Below, in pieces: positions 33,597 to 41,508 of a DNA stretch of 64,000 bases (position 1 is its first letter; the number at the start of each line of letters is the position of its first letter). This stretch comes from Anaerolineae bacterium. Lineage in GTDB: Bacteria > Chloroflexota > Anaerolineae > Aggregatilineales > Phototrophicaceae. Position numbers and translations under genes: made by a program. The DNA lies in NCBI GenBank assembly GCA_022823945.1, contig JAJEBK010000018.1, positions 1-64,000 on the forward strand. The letters are read 5' to 3'. The notes under the pieces are model-generated. The model was given only the letters and a program-made list of their open reading frames with translations, did not search any database and was not told the DNA's origin.

Positions 33597-33735
33597 TACA
33601 GAGACTATAGAGAAAAGACTCTGCCACAGAGGCACAGAGATAAACCTTTGCTTTTCTCTCGGTGTACTCTCTCTAACTCGGTGTACTCGGTGGCTAATTC
33701 ATTGCATTGCTTACTTGTGTTTACTTCTGTGGCGA
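33597..33735. repeat. dispersed repeat, CACAGAGG/CTCGGTGTACTCGGTGG
   Basis: Contains GCCACAGAGGCACAGAG and ACTCGGTGTACTCGGTGG, the same words as in the element at 4234-4552 and at 34870-35060. Confidence 0.6.
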
Positions 33736-33739
33736 ATGA

Positions 33740-34159
33740 TCACCGCTCATAGGGAATGATCTTGTCCCATTCATCCGCAGTCGAGCGCGCCACGAAAGCC
33801 ACCACTGGCTGGGTATCGCTCAGGTTGAAGACTTCATGCGGGATGCCTGGCTCGATGAAAATGAAATCGCCGGCGCTGTTGTCCACCACCTGCTTGCAGC
33901 CATCGCCATATTCGTGCCGTACTTCGCCTTCCAGGATATAGAGCATCACCTCGAAATCGACATGGATATGCGCATAGGCAACGCCGCCGGGCGGAATCGT
34001 CGCCACATTGATGGACAATGCCTGGGCATTTACATTTTTGCTGGACAAGCCTGTCTTGTAGTGGATGCCGTTCCAGTCACGCTTTGCCCCGCCACCGCGC
34101 AGCACGCTGATGCCGTCATCGCCCTCGACCAGCGCTTTCATGTCGCTATTTTCGCTCAT
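33740..34159 (-). CDS. cupin-domain protein
   Basis: 139 residues forming one small beta-barrel cupin. Motif 1 is HIHVDFEVMLYILEGE with metal ligands His, His, Glu (GVAYAHIHVDFEVM); motif 2 is GDFIFIEPGIPHEVFN. Such proteins bind a metal and act as dioxygenases, isomerases or small-molecule sensors. ATG 34159 has GGGTGG upstream. Neighbour mogA is divergent. Substrate unknown. Confidence 0.85.
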   Translation of the reverse strand: MSENSDMKALVEGDDGISVLRGGGAKRDWNGIHYKTGLSSKNVNAQALSINVATIPPGGVAYAHIHVDFEVMLYILEGEVRHEYGDGCKQVVDNSAGDFIFIEPGIPHEVFNLSDTQPVVAFVARSTADEWDKIIPYER

Positions 34160-34238
34160 GCCCACCCTCGCATAGACCTGTCTTTAGTGGGCGAGTCTAG
34201 CTAAAATCGGGCGCGATAGCCAGATGAAAGGACGGGTG

Positions 34239-34775
34239 ATGCCAGCCAAAATCGGCATTTTGACAGTCTCCGACCGCGCTCACCGCGGCATTTATGAAGA
34301 CCGTGGCGGACCTGCCATCCGCGCTTACATGGACGAGGTGCTGACCAATCCCTGGCAGCCGGTCGCCCTGGTCGTGCCCGACGAGCTGGAGCAGATCACG
34401 CGGGCATTGATGCAGTTAGTGGATGACGAGGGCTGCAGCCTGGTCGTTACAACTGGCGGCACGGGACCGGCCCCGCGCGATATCACGCCCGAAGCCACCG
34501 AAGCCGTCTGTGAAAAGATGCTGCCCGGCTTTGGCGAGCTGATGCGGCAGGTTTCTCTGCAATTTGTGCCGACAGCGATTTTGTCCCGACAAACCGCTGG
34601 CATCCGCGGGCGCGCGCTGATCGTCAACCTGCCCGGCAAGCCCAGCGCCATCCGCGATTGTCTGGATGCGGTGATGCCCGCCATCCCTTATTGCATTGAC
34701 CTGGTCGATGGCGCGTACTTAACCACCGACGAATCGCGCGTAAAAACGTTTCGGCCGCAGGGGGCGACTCAATAG
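34239..34775 (+). CDS. mog: molybdopterin adenylyltransferase-like protein (MogA/MoaB family)
   Basis: 178 residues, a single MoCF/MogA domain. Motifs: KIGILTVSDRAHRG near the start, VVTTGGTGPAPRDITPEA with the nucleotide-binding GGTG and catalytic Asp, and NLPGKPSAIRDCLDAVMPAI. It adenylates molybdopterin before molybdenum insertion. ATG 34239 has GGACGGG close upstream; ATG 34224 is an alternative. No other molybdenum-cofactor gene lies nearby. Molybdoenzymes such as formate dehydrogenase often contain selenocysteine, so the pathway may be linked with Sec use elsewhere in the genome. Confidence 0.9.
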   Translation: MPAKIGILTVSDRAHRGIYEDRGGPAIRAYMDEVLTNPWQPVALVVPDELEQITRALMQLVDDEGCSLVVTTGGTGPAPRDITPEATEAVCEKMLPGFGELMRQVSLQFVPTAILSRQTAGIRGRALIVNLPGKPSAIRDCLDAVMPAIPYCIDLVDGAYLTTDESRVKTFRPQGATQ

Positions 34776-34869
34776 CTCGCGCCAGCATTGCTACATGATG
34801 TTGCGCGACAACAGCCTTCGACACTTCCCCGGTGACAGGAGAAAAGTCAAGAAACTTACGAAAAAAAAC

Positions 34870-35060
34870 TGGACCACCGAGTACACCGAGTTGAAAGAGT
34901 ACACCGAGAATCCTTTGCGGGATGCTTGAAGTCAGTACGATCGGCTCATTCGTATACCTCAAGCAGAATCTCTCATACTTTGATAGCCAGATTCTAGCTC
35001 GATTCGCTTTTGCCTTTGCCTCTGTGTACTCAAATTACTCGGTGTACTCGGTGGTAAAAT
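34870..35060. repeat. inverted pair of CACCGAGTACACCGAG repeats
   Basis: ACCACCGAGTACACCGAG (from about 34872) and its inverse CTCGGTGTACTCGGTGGT (to about 35056) are separated by some 150 nt without a gene, the same arrangement as the inner repeats at 4309-4517. It fills most of the 34776-35147 gap. Confidence 0.6.
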
Positions 35061-35147
35061 GTGTCTGACTTTCTTGGTTTCGCTGGGAATTTGATGAATG
35101 CATGGCCATCTGTTATACTAAAGCTTGAAACTGTGCATGGAGATGAC

Positions 35148-35381
35148 ATGGGGTCGAGAACGGATTTGAACACACCTGTCGCCAGCCGACCCAAGACGCG
35201 CCGCGCTGCGCCTGTGCAGGAATGCGCGCTGGATGGGGAAGAGCAGTATCTGGAAGATATCCGCGCCAGCTTGCGAGAAATGCGAGAGGGCAAGTTGCAC
35301 GACTCTTTCGAAAGCATCGCGGAGATACGTAAAGAACTTGGCATTCAACCCGACAACAATAAGGCAAACCACCGTATTTAA
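35148..35381 (+). CDS. antitoxin of the second RelE-type module
   Basis: 77 residues from the ATG at 35148, which has GGAG a few bases upstream; an earlier in-frame start at 35061 lies inside a repeat and is not favoured. The C-terminal half EQYLEDIRASLREMREGKLH matches the antitoxin at 27410. The N-terminal half is basic and Pro-rich (PVASRPKTRRAAPVQ). The gene overlaps the toxin gene. No known DNA-binding fold is evident. Confidence 0.7.
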   Translation: MGSRTDLNTPVASRPKTRRAAPVQECALDGEEQYLEDIRASLREMREGKLHDSFESIAEIRKELGIQPDNNKANHRI

Positions 35382-35682
35382 GTCGCGCCTCAAGCGACTT
35401 GCAAGACGATACCCGGCCGTCCTTGATGTGGTAGAAGACATTACGCATCGTCTTGCGAGGGGCGAGCGACCAGGCAAACTGTATCGCCGAGTTGGCGCTA
35501 CAGTCTTTCATGAGAGGCTGCCAAATCCATCCGCCAGGCGTGGGAAAAGCGGCGGATTTCGAATTGCTTACCTGGTGGAAGACGAGAGTAGCGTCGTTCT
35601 ATTGGGCATCTGCGCGCGCAACGACTGTCCAGAATTGCAGGAAACGTCCATTCGACGTCTGCTTAGGGAAGAAGGTTACTGA
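35338..35682 (+). CDS. RelE/HigB-type toxin, second module
   Basis: About 114 residues starting at TTG 35338, chosen because it aligns with the N-terminus of the homologous toxin at 27103-27444; a longer ATG start at 35233 would add residues with no counterpart. Core motifs are KSRLKRLARRYPAVLD, RLARGERPGKLY and RRGKSGGFRIAYLVE. The overlap with the antitoxin gene is 44 nt. The two modules in this window are clear paralogs. Confidence 0.75.
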   Translation: MAFNPTTIRQTTVFKSRLKRLARRYPAVLDVVEDITHRLARGERPGKLYRRVGATVFHERLPNPSARRGKSGGFRIAYLVEDESSVVLLGICARNDCPELQETSIRRLLREEGY

Positions 35683-35720
35683 ACGCACCGGGTCTGCCCT
35701 TGCGCAGCGGTCTCCTGCGG

Positions 35721-36899
35721 TCAATCCATATGCCGCTGCCAACTGCCTTTGTCCAGGATCTGCTCAATCGCCGCCAGAGCCGCGCGGATTTCATCATCGC
35801 TGTTGTAAAAATGTGGCGCGATGCGGATGCCGGCTTTGGGACGGAAGTCGATCTTGATATCGCGCGCCAGCAGCTCGCAGGAGACCTCATAAGCATGGGG
35901 CGGATTGACCGTGACAGTGCCGGCGCGCTCTTCGGGCAATCGCGGCGAGACGACTTCATATCCCAGCGCATCTGCCAATTCGATAACCAAAGCGGTTTGA
36001 CGCATGGATTTTTCGCGGATGGCAGCGACACCGACCTGGGCGATGATGTCGACGCCGGGTTGTACAGCATGCAGCGAGGCAATGCCCGGCGTGCCATTCA
36101 TCAGCCGATAACTGTCTTCGCGCAGGTCTAGCCCCTCCACATCAAAGTCGAATGGCGCGCGACTGGCGAACCAGCCGGTCACTTTGGGCTTCAAGCCGGG
36201 CAGCAGGTCGGGACGCACATACATAAACACGCCGCCAGGTCCGCCACAGAGCCACTTCAGGGTGCCGCCGATGTAATAGTCGACATCCCACGCGGCGACA
36301 TCCACCGGGATGACCCCCACGCTGTGATAGCCATTGAACAACGTTTGCGCGCCGACTCGATGCGCCTTTGCCGTGATTTCCTTCGCCGGCATGATAAACG
36401 CGCTGCGAAAGCACACATGCGAAACGCTGACCAGCCGCGTGCGCTCGTCAATCGCAGCCAGCAGCTCGTCGATATCGATGCTTACGCCATCGCGCGATTC
36501 GATCATCTGCACTTCGATATGTGGCGGCAGCCAACTGCGCAAGGCATAGACATCGCTGGGAAAGTCGAGGTTGGTGATGACAACTTTGTCGCGTTTCGTG
36601 TCGCTATAGTCCAGCGCGCCCAACAAGATACTGTTGGCTATGCTGGCATTTTGGTGCATCAGCACCGTGCCCGGTGCCGCGCCCATCAAAGGGGCGATCT
36701 TGTCACCGACGGTCTGGGGCAACTCGAACCAGCCGCAGCCCCAAGCCGAAACGCCTTGCCCCGCCCAGGTATCGGCATACTGCTGCAAGCTGGCATAGAC
36801 GCCGCGCGGCATGGCACCCAGCGAATTGCTGATGAGGTAATTGCAGCGCTCCAGGATCGGGAATTCGCCGCGCCATTCTAGCAAGCTGTCTGTGGTCAT
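35721..36899 (-). CDS. class V PLP-dependent enzyme, kynureninase-like
   Basis: 392 residues of fold-type I, class V. NYLISNSLGAMPRGV at the N-terminus, TVLMHQNASIANSILLGAL for PLP phosphate contacts, and the Schiff-base lysine in GGTLKWLCGGPGGVFMYV. These resemble kynureninase and cysteine-desulfurase-like relatives. Oddity: where relatives have Asp pairing with the PLP pyridine nitrogen (WDLSHSAG or VDGYHS), this protein reads FNGYHSVG, an Asn. Activity may be altered or specialised. Substrate is uncertain. Confidence 0.75.
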   Translation of the reverse strand: MTTDSLLEWRGEFPILERCNYLISNSLGAMPRGVYASLQQYADTWAGQGVSAWGCGWFELPQTVGDKIAPLMGAAPGTVLMHQNASIANSILLGALDYSDTKRDKVVITNLDFPSDVYALRSWLPPHIEVQMIESRDGVSIDIDELLAAIDERTRLVSVSHVCFRSAFIMPAKEITAKAHRVGAQTLFNGYHSVGVIPVDVAAWDVDYYIGGTLKWLCGGPGGVFMYVRPDLLPGLKPKVTGWFASRAPFDFDVEGLDLREDSYRLMNGTPGIASLHAVQPGVDIIAQVGVAAIREKSMRQTALVIELADALGYEVVSPRLPEERAGTVTVNPPHAYEVSCELLARDIKIDFRPKAGIRIAPHFYNSDDEIRAALAAIEQILDKGSWQRHMD

Positions 36900-36924
36900 G
36901 CTGTCCTCATTCTCGTATAGGTGG

Positions 36925-37887
36925 CTAGCGGGGAAAGAGGGCTCTGCGCATCTGCGACAGCCGCTGCAAACGATAAGGCATCGTTCGTTCGAGGCGGCGC
37001 TGCATTTCTGCTGTCAGCAGCGCTTTATCCTGCGGCGCGACCAGCGATTTGGCGATTAAAGCGTCAATTAACCGTTCCATATCGCGCCTGGCAACCCTGC
37101 GCTCTGCCCAGCCGAGTTTCTGCCCCTTGGCAATGCGCTGCAAGCGGTCGAGGCTGGCTGCTGGCGCTTCGCCCCATAGGTCGCGCAATATACGCGCTTT
37201 GACTTCGTCGGCCTGGGCTTGGTGCAGCGGGACCTGGCTGCGTGTGACGCTGTGCGAACTTTCATGGCGGCGGTAGCGATAGAGGTTTTCGGGCAAGTTG
37301 GCGAATTGTATGCTCGTCTGTTTGAGCATGCGCCAGGGCAGTTCCCGCTCTTCGCCGGAACGTCTGCCTGCTTCGTAACCACCAACCGCCTGTAGCAGTT
37401 CACGGCGAAACATGACTGTGGTGTAGATAAAGCTCACGCCGCCCAGCATATCGAATAGGATGAGGGCATGCTGCTGTGGCAGGGCGAATCGGTAGAGCAC
37501 TTGCGACAAGTCTTTGTTGGCCAACTCGCCCTCTGTGCCAACGGCGCCGATTTCGGGATGCGCCTCCAGGAATGCGACCTGCTTCTCGAGTCGCTGTGGC
37601 AGGCTGATATCATCACAGTCCATAAAGGTGATGTAGTCGCCCGCCGCGGCGTGGATGCCATGATTGCGGGCGTCTGCCATGCCCATGTTATGCCCCAGCT
37701 GCAACAAGCGAATGCGTTCATCGCGCTGCTGGCAGTCTTGTACGATCTGCGCCGAAGCGTCTTGCGAGCCATCATCGACGATCAGAAATTCAAAGTCGGT
37801 CAGGGTCTGCGTCAAGATGCTGGCGATGGCTTCGCTGAGGTAGGCCTCGCCGTTGTATACCGCCATGACGACGCTGACTTTGGGCAT
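36925..37887 (-). CDS. GT2 family glycosyltransferase
   Basis: 320 residues. KVSVVMAVYNGEAYLSEAIASIL, IVDDGSQDAS, GMADARNHGIHAAAGDYITFMDCDD (DxD-type site) and GGYEAGRRSGEERELPWRM. This is the common surface-polysaccharide GT2 pattern. The C-terminal 100 residues are helical and charged, without a membrane segment. It lies 25 nt from the kynureninase-like gene on the same strand; a functional link is not implied. Confidence 0.85.
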   Translation of the reverse strand: MPKVSVVMAVYNGEAYLSEAIASILTQTLTDFEFLIVDDGSQDASAQIVQDCQQRDERIRLLQLGHNMGMADARNHGIHAAAGDYITFMDCDDISLPQRLEKQVAFLEAHPEIGAVGTEGELANKDLSQVLYRFALPQQHALILFDMLGGVSFIYTTVMFRRELLQAVGGYEAGRRSGEERELPWRMLKQTSIQFANLPENLYRYRRHESSHSVTRSQVPLHQAQADEVKARILRDLWGEAPAASLDRLQRIAKGQKLGWAERRVARRDMERLIDALIAKSLVAPQDKALLTAEMQRRLERTMPYRLQRLSQMRRALFPR

Positions 37888-37937
37888 GGATAGTTTGTCT
37901 CGAGCGCTGCCTGGTCGAGCGCGAGTATACCATAGAT

Positions 37938-38013
37938 ACCCCCTCGGTCCCCCGACGGGACAGGGGGAGGCAGATTTTGGCTACCCTCTCCGTCCTGACG
38001 GGGAGGGGTAGGG
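37938..38013. repeat. partial copy of the ~140-bp dispersed repeat
   Basis: CCCCCTCGGTCCCCCGACGG then CTCTCCGTCCTGACGGGG, both modules of the element at 10908, with the centre shortened. Located between divergent genes. Confidence 0.6.
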
Positions 38014-38081
38014 GGCCTGGCGTTGACTCGGCGGCGGACGGTGGCTACTATTTGCTGCATTGACGGCGAGAGGCAAAAGCG

Positions 38082-38483
38082 ATGACCGAGCCAAACATCA
38101 ACACTGTCGGCGGCAATGGCAGCTTCCAGGAGGTGATCGCCAATTCTTCACCAGAGATTCAGTCCATGGCGCACGCTGCCCGCGCGCTGCTGGCGGATGT
38201 CATGCCGGGCATCACCGAGGTGCCCTGGGCGCGCCAGAAGATCGCTGGTTATGGCGTCGGTCCGAAAAAAATGTCGCAGCATTTTTGTTATATCGCGCCA
38301 TTTAAGCGGCATCTCAACCTGGGCTTCATGTATGGCGCGCATTTGCCCGACCCCGAGAATCTGCTGGAAGGCAAAGGCACGGACCTGCGGCATATCAAAA
38401 TCCGCCGGGCTGACGACCTGCATAAGCCCGCCGTGCGTGAACTGATCCTGCAGGCGAGCCAATATCTGCCGAAACTGAAGTGA
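38082..38483 (+). CDS. DUF1801 (YdhG-like) family protein
   Basis: 133 residues. Family features are SPEIQSMAHAARALLADVMPG, KIAGYGVGPKKMSQHFCYIAPFKRHLNLGF and a terminal helix AVRELILQASQYL. DUF1801 proteins are small alpha/beta proteins related to bacterial frataxin-like or iron-binding folds; function is not established. A dispersed repeat precedes it. Confidence 0.8.
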   Translation: MTEPNINTVGGNGSFQEVIANSSPEIQSMAHAARALLADVMPGITEVPWARQKIAGYGVGPKKMSQHFCYIAPFKRHLNLGFMYGAHLPDPENLLEGKGTDLRHIKIRRADDLHKPAVRELILQASQYLPKLK

Positions 38484-38504
38484 GTTTGCTGCGCCTGCTG
38501 TGAG

Positions 38505-38933
38505 CTAGCTGGGCAAGGTACCGACTCGGTCGCTGTCGAGCTTTTCTTCGATATTCTTCACCTGCACCTGCAGCACACGAACATCGCCCTGCAAGTCCTT
38601 GACGGAGTTGTTCAGGTCATTAACACGCTCTGTCAATGCGGCGATGTCGGACTTGGACTCGATCCTGTTGGCTTCCATACTGTCACTATTGCCTTGGATG
38701 CCAGCATACAATTCAGCGCGCGTGGCGTCTATCTTGTCACTGTTGTCTTTGATGCCGGCATATAGTTCAGCGCGTGTGGCGTCTATCTTGTCGCTGTTGC
38801 CTTTGATGTCGGACTTCAACTCCAGGCGTGTGGCATCAATCTTTGTGTCAAGCGACCGATAGTGATAGACAATGGTCAGAATTACTGCTACGACACTGCC
38901 GATAGTAACTAGAATCTCGGCGGACACTTGCAC
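38505..38933 (-). CDS. membrane-anchored coiled-coil protein with 18-residue repeats
   Basis: 142 residues. An N-terminal membrane helix (ILVTIGSVVAVILTIVYHY) is followed by four copies of an 18-residue unit, for example KIDATRAELYAGIKDNSD, then a C-terminal coiled coil (RVNDLNNSVKDLQGDVRVLQ). The DNA repeats are also near-identical, so copy number may vary. A protein with the same plan lies at 58924-59319. Function unknown; the shape suggests a membrane-tethered oligomer. Confidence 0.7.
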   Translation of the reverse strand: MQVSAEILVTIGSVVAVILTIVYHYRSLDTKIDATRLELKSDIKGNSDKIDATRAELYAGIKDNSDKIDATRAELYAGIQGNSDSMEANRIESKSDIAALTERVNDLNNSVKDLQGDVRVLQVQVKNIEEKLDSDRVGTLPS

Positions 38934-39020
38934 AGCTTCTTCCCCTTCTCGTCAACCTGTGCCGAACTCTCCTCTTAGCGTACCTCGCCGCGCGCAGTCG
39001 GTCAAATTGCGGAGGTCTTT

Positions 39021-39989
39021 TCAGCTCTTCAGCCCGCGGATCTTGCCGAACATATCGCGGAAGACCGGGTCGCGATGGATGAAGCTCGCCACGCGCACAA
39101 GCTGCCGGCTGCGATCGACACTCCAGGTGACCTGGTCGGTCAGCAGCGGACTGTTCGTCAGTTCGCTGGGCACCCACTCGGCGTTGATGAGCCAGGCAAT
39201 AGTCGAAATATCCCATATCACGCTGGATGCCGCGAAGACTTCAGGGCGGTATTCGGCGAAGATCTGGCACAAGTAATCGCCCACTGCGCTCGTGCCACCG
39301 ATGCTCGCGCGCAACTCTGGCAAAGTTGTCAGCAAGTGCGAGCTGACGCCCAGGCAGGGCACGATGACAAGAGGCACGCCGCTGTCCAGCACGACTTGCG
39401 CCGCCGGCACATCCTGCGCCAGGTTGAATTCGCGCGTATGCCCCCAGTGCAATGCGTGCCCAGCCAGCCAGACCACCACAATCTTGCTGATGATCTCGGG
39501 CGCAAGCAGCAGCGCCGAAGCCACATTGGTGATCGCGCCGATGGCAACGACATAGAGGGGATCGTCGTCTGGGCTGGCAAGCGCTTTGTCGATCAGGTTG
39601 CGGACGGCGACGCTATCGACTGGCTCGCGACCAGCGCCCAGATACGACTCCGCGCCTCGGTAGGCAAAGCCATCGGCAGCGATGCTCAAAAATTCCAGCA
39701 GGCGCAGAATCTCGTCATAACTCTTCTGCATCCCATCGCCAGGCGACTCGGAGCGGCTGTTGTGAAATGGCGCGGCATATACCGCTTCGACCGACAGCTG
39801 CTGTGGCGAAAGCAGCGCATATACAAGGGCGAATTGGTCGTCAATCTCGTTGTAAGTATCCGTATCCAGCACCATGCGCACTTTGTCGCGCGGTGGCTGC
39901 AAACGTTCCAGGCGGAAGGCATCGCTCAAGGTGGGAAAAATCATCATCTGTCCTTGCCATTGTTGGCGTAAATAAATGCGAGCGGTCAT
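39021..39989 (-). CDS. inosine/uridine-preferring nucleoside hydrolase family protein
   Basis: 322 residues. The calcium-binding signature VLDTDTYNEIDDQFALVYAL is near residue 40, AIGAITNVASALLLAP and the late motif ASSVIWDISTIAWLI carry further site residues. It cleaves the N-glycosidic bond of nucleosides for salvage. The ATG at 39989 follows a -10 box (40010-40015) by about 20 nt; the pair Met15-Met16 are alternative starts. It is downstream of the first branched-chain-type binding protein gene on the same strand. Confidence 0.85.
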   Translation of the reverse strand: MTARIYLRQQWQGQMMIFPTLSDAFRLERLQPPRDKVRMVLDTDTYNEIDDQFALVYALLSPQQLSVEAVYAAPFHNSRSESPGDGMQKSYDEILRLLEFLSIAADGFAYRGAESYLGAGREPVDSVAVRNLIDKALASPDDDPLYVVAIGAITNVASALLLAPEIISKIVVVWLAGHALHWGHTREFNLAQDVPAAQVVLDSGVPLVIVPCLGVSSHLLTTLPELRASIGGTSAVGDYLCQIFAEYRPEVFAASSVIWDISTIAWLINAEWVPSELTNSPLLTDQVTWSVDRSRQLVRVASFIHRDPVFRDMFGKIRGLKS

Positions 39990-40009
39990 TTTACCCGCCC
40001 GTTGCGGGG

Positions 40010-40015
40010 ATTATA
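40010..40015 (-). promoter_or_regulatory. -10 element of the nucleoside hydrolase gene
   Basis: Minus-strand TATAAT 20 nt before the ATG at 39989; the -35 region is weak. Confidence 0.4.
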
Positions 40016-40041
40016 CCGTTTGCGCGTTGGGGTGGCCAGAT

Positions 40042-41400
40042 TCAGGGCGTCGTGCCTGGCTGGATATAGGCGGTGCCATGCGTCTGATAGACCGGCGGAT
40101 AGATTACCGCAGCATCCAGCGCGCTCTGACCTTGCTCGAAGTATTGCATCACAGTCACAATCGGGGCGGGCCATTGATGCCACATGAAAGCGGGTATGTC
40201 CGATGGAAGGTCGGGGTTGTGGCTGCCATAATCAAAGAAATAGCGCCCTTGGGACAATTCCACATCTGATGTTTCCAGGGCGGCGACAATGGCCTCGGGG
40301 TCGGTGAAAGTGCCGGCGCGCTCAATGGCATTCGCCAGCAGCAGCACGCTGTCATAGGGTTCCATGGCGAAGCTGGGCGCGGTATCATCCCAGTATGCTT
40401 CATACTTTCGATTGAGTTCGGTGCCCATCACGCTGAATAGAGAGGGGATGACGCCGGTGCGATTGAAGGCGCAGTAATTGCCATCTTCGACGCTATCCCA
40501 AAACTGCGTCGATTGCTCGGCGTCATAGCCGGCGATGCAAATCGTGTCCTGGCTGGGCGCGATGCCCAGTTCCGCCATTTGCTGGTTGAGGTTGAGCGCG
40601 GTATCGCCGGTGATGATGATATGGATGGCGTCAGCCGGCTCCGGGCGCGATTCAATGCGGCTGAGAATAGGGACGAAATCTTCGGTGCCCAGTTCGATAT
40701 TGAATTGCTCGACCGCGATGCCAGCCGCCTGCAGCCGCGCTTTCTCGTCAGCCGCGGCCGGTTGCCCAAAGTCAGTATTCTCCGCCATGATGATCACATC
40801 GTCAACGCCCAGCGAAATGAGCCAATCGGCGACCACCGCGCCCACCATCGACCAGGCGGGCGAGATGCGGAAGATATAATCTGTCCCGTCATTGATGCGC
40901 GGCGGCCGCCCGTCGAATTCGCTGATGCCATTGGCAGTGACATTGTCGTTCCAAGGACCCGCCCAGACTGTCGGGATGTGGTTTTCTTGCAAGATGCCCA
41001 TCGCCGCCAGCGCCACCGCGCTATGGAAGCCAGCGACCGCACCGTGAATGCCTTCATCGAATATAAACCGTTCCGCCACCGACTGCCCGCGTTCGGAGAT
41101 GCCTTCGGTATCCCCGGTGATGATCTCCAGCCGATAATCAACGCCGTTGATGTTGATTCCGCATTCGGCGTTGATGTCTTCGGCTGCTTGCTTAACCGCC
41201 CAGTCAATGACGACTCCGGCCACCACCGCTCCGGGCGCGGATAGCGGCGCGAAGGCACCAAACTTTATCGTCTCATCGGCGAATTCACATTGGCTTTCGG
41301 CGCGGGCAAGACTCAAATTCGCCATTAGCGCTGTGAGAAACAACAGGAACAGCGCACAGGCTGGCGGTTTATGGATCATGCCCTTGCCACTCGATTCCAT
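40042..41400 (-). CDS. branched-chain-type periplasmic binding protein, paralog A
   Basis: 452 residues from ATG 41400. Signal peptide (ALFLLFLTALMANLSLARA) without a lipobox, then a type 1 periplasmic binding fold (Peripla_BP_6): KFGAFAPLSAPGAVVAGV, two Cys in SQCEF and AECGI likely forming a disulfide, GFHSAVALAAMGILQENHIP and AENTDFGQPAA. It resembles Leu/Ile/Val-binding proteins of ABC uptake systems, yet no permease or ATPase is present. An RBS-masking hairpin precedes it. Confidence 0.88.
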   Translation of the reverse strand: MESSGKGMIHKPPACALFLLFLTALMANLSLARAESQCEFADETIKFGAFAPLSAPGAVVAGVVIDWAVKQAAEDINAECGININGVDYRLEIITGDTEGISERGQSVAERFIFDEGIHGAVAGFHSAVALAAMGILQENHIPTVWAGPWNDNVTANGISEFDGRPPRINDGTDYIFRISPAWSMVGAVVADWLISLGVDDVIIMAENTDFGQPAAADEKARLQAAGIAVEQFNIELGTEDFVPILSRIESRPEPADAIHIIITGDTALNLNQQMAELGIAPSQDTICIAGYDAEQSTQFWDSVEDGNYCAFNRTGVIPSLFSVMGTELNRKYEAYWDDTAPSFAMEPYDSVLLLANAIERAGTFTDPEAIVAALETSDVELSQGRYFFDYGSHNPDLPSDIPAFMWHQWPAPIVTVMQYFEQGQSALDAAVIYPPVYQTHGTAYIQPGTTP

Positions 41401-41401
41401 A

Positions 41402-41453
41402 AGAAGCTCCGCTGCATGCAAACGGCTATCAGCATATCACTCACGGAGCTTCT
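41402..41453 (-). promoter_or_regulatory. hairpin sequestering the Shine-Dalgarno of paralog A
   Basis: AGAAGCTCCG (mRNA 5' arm, 41453-41444) is perfectly complementary to CGGAGCTTCT (3' arm, 41411-41402). The 3' arm contains the Shine-Dalgarno GGAG and ends one base before the ATG. The loop is 32 nt. The fold would block ribosome binding. Confidence 0.6.
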
Positions 41454-41508
41454 CGCGTATTGATAGCAAGCCAGAAACTCGTTGCCGCTGGCGCAAATCC
41501 CCCGATCG

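Noticed and set aside
34224..34239. Upstream ATG as the mogA start
   Set aside because: It lacks a ribosome site, while ATG 34239 has GGACGGG upstream and matches the family N-terminus.
38560..38850. CRISPR-like tandem repeats
   Set aside because: The repeats are coding 18-residue units of a coiled-coil protein, contiguous and without unique spacers.
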